Source of the DNA: a bacterium
GTDB taxonomy: Bacteria; Bacteroidota; Bacteroidia; Bacteroidales; Bacteroidaceae
Length of the DNA: 8,022 nucleotides
Direction: 5' to 3'
Assembly (NCBI GenBank): GCA_004562975.1
Contig: SFQP01000100.1
Span: 1-8,022 of the forward strand
This document shows, one piece after another, positions 1 through 5,211 of this stretch. The position numbers and the translations under genes are program-made. The notes beneath the pieces were generated by a model, which saw nothing but the letters and a program-made list of their open reading frames with translations, was not told the origin of the DNA and ran no database searches. Every line of letters starts with the position of its first letter. Position 1 is the first letter of the stretch.

Positions 1-1164
1 CGGCGCGTAGCGTTCCAGACATTGGAACACCCGTTGCGCACAACGCTCCGTGGACCATTCCCGCTCAATCTCTGCCGAGCGTGCGCCGTGGGCGCGGAGG
101 TCCACATGGTGGAAATAGTCGAGAGCCCGGAGCAGCGATTCCTCCCGTAGCGGGTCGAACACCGTGCCGTTCTCTCCTTCCTTGATCAGTTCGGGATGGC
201 AACCGTTGTAGATACTTGTGGCCACGGGCAGCGAACAGGCCATGGCCTCGGGTACGACCAAGCTCCAGTTGTCCAAGAGTGTGGGCAGGATAAACACGTC
301 GGCAGCCGCATAGTACTTGTGTACCTCATCGTAGGGCACGCGCCCTTCGAGGAAGAGGCGGGGGCATTGGCCGAAGTCCGCCTTCAACTCATCGAACTTG
401 TCGCCCATACCGATGAGCACCAAAGCATCGTCGGGATGCAGGGCAGTATGTTTCATCCAAGCCCTGACCAAGTGGGGCGCACCCTTGAGCTCCTCCACGC
501 GGCCACTGAAGAGATAAACCAGCCCACGGCCTTCGGGGCAGAAACGTGCTTTGAACGCCGCCCGGCTTTGTGCATCCAATCGCGCGATGTCGCTCCGCAG
601 TCCGCTGCTGTCGGCACTCATGCCCCCGATGTGTATCTTGGACGAGGCGACACCTATGCTTTCCAAATATTTCCGCGTTTCGCTGCCGTTCACAAAGTAG
701 CCGGTGAAAGCGCGGTCCTGCCATCGGCGTTTCAGGTTCTTCATCCGCGAATTGTTCCGTTCCGTCCATGGAGTCTTCTCGTAACCCATGAACACGGGGA
801 TGCGGTGGGTCAGCGCGTAGAGCTGCACGATGGGCGTCCATTGCATGAAGCCCTCCGTGATCAGCACGTCCGGACGGATGCGGCTGATGCGTTTCCACAG
901 CCCGAAAGGGAAGGACGTGTGCGGCTTCCCTTCCGTGAAGCGTCCGAAAGCACGGGTGTGGCTGTCGTAGAGCCATTCGCTGTCCCAGGGATGGGCATTG
1001 TCGCCCAAGGTCCGCTTGATTTTCCCGAGCAGGTCGGTATGGCCCGCTTGGTAACGCTTGGTGGAATAAATCACGTGGAAGTTGCCGTCGAGCAGTCGGT
1101 TCAGTTCGGCGTAGAAGGGCAGGCGGTATTCCCAAAAACTGGGGTTGCAATAGAGCACTCTCAT
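1..1164 (-). CDS. GT4-like glycosyltransferase, C-terminus cut by window edge
   Basis: The reading frame is open without a stop for 388 codons from ATG 1164 down to base 1, so only the extreme C-terminus can be missing. The start MRVLYCNPSFWEYRLPF is typical of GT-B transferases: a beta strand, then an acceptor-side loop. SGRVEELKG (about residues 220-228) is the usual entry to the C-terminal Rossmann domain. DNWSLVVPEAMACSLPVA (from residue 298) matches the nucleotide-sugar site, with Asp298 in place of the first Glu of the EX7E motif and Glu306 as the second. By family, such enzymes move a sugar from a nucleotide-sugar donor onto a growing glycan at the cytoplasmic membrane face; the substrate cannot be read from sequence. 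It lies 43 nt after licD on the same strand, so it is probably the third gene of an operon. The frame extends upstream, but the GT-like N-terminus supports this ATG. Confidence 0.88.
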   Translation of the reverse strand, partial: MRVLYCNPSFWEYRLPFYAELNRLLDGNFHVIYSTKRYQAGHTDLLGKIKRTLGDNAHPWDSEWLYDSHTRAFGRFTEGKPHTSFPFGLWKRISRIRPDVLITEGFMQWTPIVQLYALTHRIPVFMGYEKTPWTERNNSRMKNLKRRWQDRAFTGYFVNGSETRKYLESIGVASSKIHIGGMSADSSGLRSDIARLDAQSRAAFKARFCPEGRGLVYLFSGRVEELKGAPHLVRAWMKHTALHPDDALVLIGMGDKFDELKADFGQCPRLFLEGRVPYDEVHKYYAAADVFILPTLLDNWSLVVPEAMACSLPVATSIYNGCHPELIKEGENGTVFDPLREESLLRALDYFHHVDLRAHGARSAEIEREWSTERCAQRVFQCLERYAP

Positions 1165-1207
1165 GTGGCGTGGTGGATTGGTGGACAAGAGTCGGCAGTG
1201 GCCTTTA

Positions 1208-2074
1208 TCAGGCTTGCTCGCGTTCGTCTGTGGTGTTGAAGCACAGCCGCAAAGGATGGTGGTTGGCCTGTTTTTCTTTGGGCACGTACCTCGTGAGCCC
1301 GGGGTAGTGGTTGTTCAAATAGATTTCCAAATCGCGGGGCGTTGGAACCACGAGCGGCCCGAAAGGCAACCGCTGCGGGTGCTCCATGCTGTCCACGGAA
1401 ATATGGTCCCTCGGGAAGAGCACCAAGTTATAGTAAGTGCAGTCTTTGCGGCGGTTGTACCGCGAACACCACCATTCAAACGTGCGGTAGATTTGCATTT
1501 TGCTGAACAGGGCACACACGATGCGCGTCAGCAGGCAGGGCATTGCGCCCCGGTTCGTGGGATGTTCCACCTGACACTTGCCGAAATGCTTCCACATCCA
1601 TATTTCCTTGCCCATCAGGCAGCAGTTGAGGAATTGCCCCACCTTGCGTTGCAGCAGTTGGGGCCGGGGTGCATCGGGCACCTTGTCGAGAGGGAAAATG
1701 TCCACAAAGATGCCTTTCATCATGGGCACTTTTCTGAAAAGAGCCTCCTCAAACAGCGTGCCTCGCTTCATGAGTTTGGCAAAATAGTACGGACAATGCG
1801 GGTCGGTATAGACGTTTTGCAACTCAAATTCCGGGCGTAGCAGGGCGGGAGCCTCGCGCTGGAACCGCCGGTAGTTTTCGCGCGTCATGCCCAGGTCGAT
1901 GTCGTCGTCCCAGGGCAGGATGGCTTTATCAAAGAACGCGCCTATGCCACTCCCTCCGATGAGGCAGTAAGGAATGTCCAAGAGTGAACATACGCGGTCC
2001 ACCTCGCCCAGGATTTCATACAGCACCGTGTGGAGCTGCGCTAACTCCTTTTCTGTATATTGGCCAATCATCAT
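1208..2074 (-). CDS. licD: LicD-family phosphotransferase
   Basis: This 288-residue protein shows the LicD nucleotidyltransferase-fold signature: LIGGSGIGAFFD (about residues 38-49) followed by ILPWDDDIDLGM (52-63), where the aspartates would bind metal. A basic middle region follows, then a C-terminal YLNNHYPG segment resembling the conserved Tyr/Asn end of LicD proteins. No signal peptide or membrane helix is seen, so it should act in the cytoplasm. Family members transfer phosphocholine or another phospho-alcohol from a CDP-linked donor to a surface glycan. The IspD/TarI-like gene 43 nt upstream could supply that CDP donor, and the glycosyltransferase 43 nt downstream could build the acceptor; this link is inference from context. 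Two tandem ATGs (2074 and 2071) are possible starts, and neither has a clear Shine-Dalgarno. The substrate is unknown. Confidence 0.9.
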   Translation of the reverse strand: MMIGQYTEKELAQLHTVLYEILGEVDRVCSLLDIPYCLIGGSGIGAFFDKAILPWDDDIDLGMTRENYRRFQREAPALLRPEFELQNVYTDPHCPYYFAKLMKRGTLFEEALFRKVPMMKGIFVDIFPLDKVPDAPRPQLLQRKVGQFLNCCLMGKEIWMWKHFGKCQVEHPTNRGAMPCLLTRIVCALFSKMQIYRTFEWWCSRYNRRKDCTYYNLVLFPRDHISVDSMEHPQRLPFGPLVVPTPRDLEIYLNNHYPGLTRYVPKEKQANHHPLRLCFNTTDEREQA

Positions 2075-2117
2075 ATGCTGGATAGGATAAAGAAATACAA
2101 AAGGGCAACCAATCGGA

Positions 2118-2807
2118 CTACCGGGCCGCCAGACGTTCGAGCTGCGGCAGGTCGTCGGCGTAAGTCAGCTTGAGGTTGCGCTCCTCGCCCTCCACTATAT
2201 ATATAGGTATGTGCGGCAGGTAGCGCAACACCACGCCGCAGTCGTCCGTGGCGCGGAACTCTGGGTCGGCCAGTGCCTTGCGGTAAGCCTCTTCGATGAC
2301 CGCGAGGCGGAAAGCCTGCGGCGTTTGCATACGCTGCATGAGGCTGCGGTCCGGCACGCGGACCATGAATCCGTCCTTCACCTCCATGAGCGTGTCGACC
2401 GAGGGAATGCCCACGCCCACCGCCTCGTGGGTGCGCAGAGCCTCGCACACGTCGGTGATGATACGTGGGCTGACGAGCGGACGGGCAGCGTCGTGGAAAA
2501 TGAGGTTGGCATCCCGGCCCGCAAAGGCACGGATGGCCGACAGGCTGGAGTCAGAACGCTGCGCACCGCCGGGGAGGAGCTGCTGCACCTTGTCCCAACC
2601 GTGCCGGTCGAAACACCGGCGCACCTCGTCGTGGTACTGCGGGTTGAGCACCGCTGCCACCTCGTCGATGAGCGGATGTTGTGCAAAAGTGCCCACGCTG
2701 TGTTCCAACACGGTGCGGCCTGCCAACTGCAAAAACTGCTTCGGGCAATCCGCTCCCATACGGCTGCCGGTGCCGCCGGCCAATACGATGGCTATGTTGC
2801 GTGTCAT
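2118..2807 (-). CDS. ispD: IspD/TarI-type cytidylyltransferase
   Basis: The 229-residue protein has full family length. It begins with the nucleotide-binding motif VLAGGTGSRMG (residues 8-18) and PKQF (Lys23), followed by FHDAARPLV (Asp106 region), MQTPQAF, ATDDCGVVLRY and a C-terminal EGEERNLKLTYADDL. These are the CTP- and substrate-binding landmarks of IspD and the related ribitol-5-phosphate cytidylyltransferase TarI. The reaction joins CTP to a polyol phosphate, releasing pyrophosphate. Substrate is uncertain: it may be methylerythritol phosphate for isoprenoids, or an alditol phosphate feeding LicD. The neighbouring licD and glycosyltransferase genes favour the second, by inference. I chose ATG 2807 because the motif lies at the usual distance. 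The frame runs open to 2927, but that extension is translated hairpin repeat. It is probably the first gene of the operon, driven from about 2992-3025. Confidence 0.88.
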   Translation of the reverse strand: MTRNIAIVLAGGTGSRMGADCPKQFLQLAGRTVLEHSVGTFAQHPLIDEVAAVLNPQYHDEVRRCFDRHGWDKVQQLLPGGAQRSDSSLSAIRAFAGRDANLIFHDAARPLVSPRIITDVCEALRTHEAVGVGIPSVDTLMEVKDGFMVRVPDRSLMQRMQTPQAFRLAVIEEAYRKALADPEFRATDDCGVVLRYLPHIPIYIVEGEERNLKLTYADDLPQLERLAAR

Positions 2808-2829
2808 GTGAGGAAGAAATTTTTGTTTA

Positions 2830-2903
2830 AAAGTGCGATTTCTCGCCATGGCAGAGTATTCAAGCGAGCTTGAACTCTGCTCATTTGGCTTAACGAAATC
2901 GTT
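2830..2903. repeat. Hairpin repeat unit A in the ispD leader
   Basis: This is the first of two tandem imperfect palindromic units. Its left end AAAGTGCGATTTCTCGCCA (2830-2848) and right end TGGCTTAACGAAATCGTT (2886-2903) are identical to those of unit B, with start positions 78 nt apart on the left side. The ends partly pair with each other (CGATTTC and GCCA with TGGC and GAAATCG). The interior is a separate hairpin: GCAGAG (2851-2856) pairs with CTCTGC (2875-2880), and TTCAAGC with GCTTGAA, around a tiny loop. The interior sequence differs from that of unit B although both fold. Confidence 0.85.
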
Positions 2904-2907
2904 CTTT

Positions 2908-2975
2908 AAAGTGCGATTTCTCGCCAAGCCAAAGCGAGCAAGCTCTCTTTGGTCTTATGGCTTAACGAAATCGTT
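2908..2975. repeat. Hairpin repeat unit B in the ispD leader
   Basis: This second tandem unit shares the exact 19-nt left end (2908-2926) and 18-nt right end (2958-2975) with unit A. Its interior hairpin is different: CCAAAGCGAGC (2929-2939) pairs with GCTCTCTTTGG (2942-2952) with one mismatch. Conserved ends with a diverged but still self-complementary centre suggest a REP-like or other structured repeat family. Both units should be transcribed in the leader of the leftward operon. Confidence 0.85.
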
Positions 2976-2991
2976 GGTCTGTCCGACGCGG

Positions 2992-3025
2992 CAAAGTTAT
3001 AGTTTTTTCGTTAATCCCTTGGCAA
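2992..3025 (-). promoter_or_regulatory. Promoter for the leftward ispD-licD-GT operon
   Basis: On the minus strand, TAACTTTG (2999 to 2992) fits the Bacteroides -7 consensus TAnnTTTG exactly and sits in the context TATAACTTTGC. A TTG at 3025-3023 is a possible -33 element, but the 23-nt spacer is longer than the usual 19-21. Transcription would start near 2985, giving a leader of roughly 180 nt that contains both hairpin units. Confidence 0.6.
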
Positions 3026-3061
3026 TGCCCTGCCTATTTGGCACGTCGGCCTACTTCCGCT

Positions 3062-3097
3062 CCAGGCCTGCGGCATCCCGGTTTTGCCACAGGCTGG
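3062..3097. other. Isolated intergenic hairpin
   Basis: CCAGGCCTG (3062-3070) pairs with CAGGCTGG (3090-3097) with one bulged base, and inside it GGCA (3072-3075) pairs with TGCC (3085-3088). No T-run follows on either side, so it is not a classical intrinsic terminator. It could belong to a structured RNA or a protein-binding site; nothing identifies it further. Confidence 0.35.
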
Positions 3098-3134
3098 CAG
3101 AAAATTGGCCAAATGTTAAAATGGGAAATGCCGA

Positions 3135-3166
3135 TTTGGCTGTGTGCCGCGAAATGCTTACATTTG
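3135..3166 (+). promoter_or_regulatory. Rightward Bacteroides-type promoter
   Basis: TTTG (3135-3138) and TACATTTG (3159-3166) are separated by 20 nt. Both boxes and the spacing agree with the Bacteroides sigma-ABfr consensus TTTG-N19-21-TAnnTTTG. Transcription would begin near 3173. No coding sequence starts nearby, and a terminator-like hairpin begins almost at that point. Confidence 0.55.
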
Positions 3167-3173
3167 CTATAGC

Positions 3174-3214
3174 AAAAGGAAGAGACCGTCAGTCTGCGGC
3201 TTCTTCCTTTTTTT
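3174..3214 (+). terminator. Rho-independent-type terminator
   Basis: AAAGGAAGAGACCG (3175-3188) pairs with CGGCTTCTTCCTTT (3197-3210) except for two mismatched positions, around an 8-nt loop. The last Ts of the right arm begin a run of seven (3208-3214), so the strong direction is rightward. No gene ends just before it. It may end a short RNA started at the promoter immediately upstream, or block transcription entering the 21-bp array. Confidence 0.65.
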
Positions 3215-3237
3215 CTGCCCTTGGATTAGGCGCGACA

Positions 3238-3384
3238 ACTCGCCGACTTGTATTTTCTAAGCCTGGACCTGTAAAATCTAAGCCCAGTCTGAAAATTTTC
3301 ACACCTGGCCCCGTAAATCCGGCACGGCGAGTTGTAACTCCGGGGCCAGGCCCGGAAAATCCGAAGCCTGGAGTCGTGACAGAA
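3238..3384. repeat. Degenerate 21-bp tandem array, seven units
   Basis: Seven contiguous 21-bp units begin at 3238, 3259, 3280, 3301, 3322, 3343 and 3364. Best conserved are a 5' AAGCCTGG-like start and a 3' GTAAAATCC-like A-rich end. Units starting at 3259, 3301, 3343 and 3364 agree best; those at 3238 and 3322 are the most diverged. The A/T-rich ends recur every two helical turns. Inverted matches occur within the array: 3304-3313 with 3341-3350 (10 of 10) and 3235-3245 with 3325-3335 (11 of 11). In one plus-strand frame the units read as seven-residue steps such as KPGPVKS and TPGPVNP, but there is no sign that this is translated. Confidence 0.75.
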
Positions 3385-3428
3385 TTGTCCCTGTTTTATC
3401 CATTTAAAGGTTAAATACGTTAAAGTAG

Positions 3429-3578
3429 AAGTCTTCTCAGGGCAAAATCCCGGCAGCCTTCCGCTGCGCGTCCGGCAAGGCGGAAGCCATCGGTCTGGAG
3501 GCCGCCTACAGGGCAATGCGGCAGCTGGAAACACCCCAACCGGCGGCACAGGCAGGGGTGAATGTAGGGCATCAGTAG
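3429..3578 (+). other. Gene-like remnant, unidentified
   Basis: A frame between stops at 3426 and 3576 reads like coding sequence, for example ASGKAEAIGLEAAYRAMRQL, with high GC in third positions as in neighbouring genes. It has no start codon near its beginning and only about 49 codons. It may be the C-terminal fragment of a lost gene or chance. I do not recognise the family. Confidence 0.25.
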
Positions 3579-3621
3579 CGCGTTATTGGTGCGCCGTACA
3601 GCCTCTTTTGTGAAAAAACAT

Positions 3622-3629
3622 TACCTTTG
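3622..3629 (+). promoter_or_regulatory. Putative -7 element for the GHL10 gene
   Basis: TACCTTTG matches TAnnTTTG exactly, 30 nt before the ATG at 3660. No good -33 TTTG is found 19-21 nt upstream; the nearest TTTG (3607-3610) is only 11 nt away. The leader would be about 25 nt. There is no clear Shine-Dalgarno before 3660. Confidence 0.5.
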
Positions 3630-3659
3630 GCCCCACTTAAACCAATATCTTTCAAACGG

Positions 3660-5191
3660 ATGAAGACCGTATGCTTTCTTATCCTCCTGTGCCTTTCGCT
3701 GTGGCCGTCGGCCAGTGCGCAGGAAGTGCTTCCCAAACGCGAGTTCCGAGGGGCGTGGATACAAATGATAAACGGCCAGTTTCAGGGCATGGGCCGCGAT
3801 GCCATGCAGGCCAACCTGACCAACCAGCTCAACGTGATGCACCGCTGTGGAGTGAACACCGTCATCTTCCAGGTGAGGGGCGAGGCCGATGCCCTCTACA
3901 GTTCCCCCTTCGAGCCGTGGAGCCGTTTCCTGACCGGGCAACAGGGCAAAGCTCCCTCGCCCTACTGGGACCCTCTGCAGTGGATGGTGGACGAGTGCCA
4001 CAAGCGCGGCATGGAGCTGCACGCCTGGATCAACCCGTTCCGTGCCAAGACGAAAGGCACGCGCGAACTGGCCATTACGCATCCCTATGTGCTCCATCCG
4101 GAACGCTTCTTTGAATATGACGGTCTGTACATCTTTGACCCCGGACTGCACGAAAACAGAAAATACATTTGCCAGGTGGCCGCCGACATCGTGCGCCGTT
4201 ACGACGTGGACGGACTCCACATCGACGACTACTTCTACCCGTACCCCGTGGCCGGCGTGAGCATTCCCGACCAAAAGACTTTTGAGGAACACCGCAACGG
4301 CATTGACAACATTGCCGACTGGCGGCGTTACAACGTGAACGTGTTCATCGAAATGCTGCACGACAGCATCCGCGCCGTGAAGCCCTGGGTGAAATTCGGC
4401 GTGAGCCCCTTCGGCATTTACCACAATGTCAAGGCCGGCACCAACCTGCCCGGCTCCAACACCGGCGGACTGCAAAACTATGACGACCTCTATGCCGACG
4501 TGCTCTATTGGATCAACAAAGGATGGGTGGACTACACCGTGCCCCAGCTGTACTGGGAAATTGGACACCGCACGGCCGACTACGAGGAGCTGGTGAAGTG
4601 GTGGAGCCGCTTTGCCGGCGGCAGGCCGTTGGCGATTGGGCAGGACATTGAGCGCACGGTGCGGGCGGCAGACCCGACAAACCCCAACGTGAACCAGATG
4701 GATGCCAAGTTCCGCCTGCAACGCTCGTTGCGCGGCATTCAAGGCTCCTGCCTGTGGTACTCGGCGGCACTTGTTCGCAACGAAGGAAACTATGCCAACG
4801 CGCTTTGCCAGAAATACCACCGCACCCCGGCCTTGCAACCCCTTTTCCCCTTCATCGACAATGAGGCTCCGGGAAAACCGCGCAAGGTGAAGGCCATGTG
4901 GATGCCCGACGGCTACTATCTCTTCTGGACCGCGCCCAAGGGGAAACGCGAGTTGGACCGCGCACGCAACTATGTGGTCTACCGCTTTGCCAAGGGCGAA
5001 CGCATAGACCTCTATAATACGGAGCGCATCGTAGCCATCACGCCCCAAACGCTCCTGAAACTTCCTTACCAAGGGGGACACGAGAAGTTTACCTACGTCG
5101 GACACACTGCCGGAATGACATTCCTGTTCGATGCAGGGTGCCCGTTGGGAACACTGCTGGCGGCCACGGCAACCATCCAATTATCATCTGA
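3660..5191 (+). CDS. Secreted GHL10-family glycoside hydrolase, frame broken near 5100
   Basis: The protein starts with a signal peptide (about residues 1-21: MKT, a Leu-rich core, then SASAQ). The GHL10 (formerly DUF187) TIM-barrel follows: EFRGAWIQ (28-35), GVNTVIFQVR, HAWINPFRA and DGLHIDDYFYPYP (about 184-196), whose acidic residues are likely catalytic. From about residue 403, PGKPRKVKAMW begins an FN3-like C-terminal domain. Family members are exported glycan-degrading enzymes; the substrate is unknown. After TYV (residue 480) family-like sequence stops. One missing base near 5100 would give TYVVT and continue RNDIPVR to a TGA at 5189-5191, about 510 residues and 20 nt before the native thrA start. 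That end point is inference. As read, the frame has no stop and runs into thrA. A TTG at 3627 is an unlikely alternative start. Confidence 0.82.
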
Positions 5192-5211
5192 AAATTTTTC
5201 TGCTGACATTC

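Noticed and set aside
196..1239. Long plus-strand frame of 347 codons
   Set aside because: It is the antisense shadow of the glycosyltransferase, which has clear family motifs on the minus strand in the mirrored frame.
2808..2927. 40-residue N-terminal extension of the IspD-like protein
   Set aside because: The extension is translated hairpin repeat starting at TTG. The family motif VLAGG sits at the usual distance from ATG 2807.
2830..2975. Insertion sequence or transposon end
   Set aside because: There is no transposase and no target-site duplication. The paired units are only 68-74 bp and fit a REP-like repeat better.
3238..3384. CRISPR array
   Set aside because: The 21-bp units are contiguous with no unique spacers, strongly diverged, and there are no cas genes.
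2833..3414. Plus-strand frame of 193 codons with peptide repeats (RFLA, KPGPV)
   Set aside because: It runs through the hairpin repeats, a promoter, a terminator with its T-run and the 21-bp array. It starts with GTG inside a repeat and has no recognisable domain.
3627..3659. TTG start at 3627 for the GHL10 gene
   Set aside because: It overlaps the putative -7 promoter element and would add residues before a clear signal peptide that begins at ATG 3660.
3621..5180. Minus-strand frame of 519 codons opposite GHL10
   Set aside because: The sequence is His/Val-rich with no domain, a typical antisense shadow of a GC-rich gene that does have family motifs.
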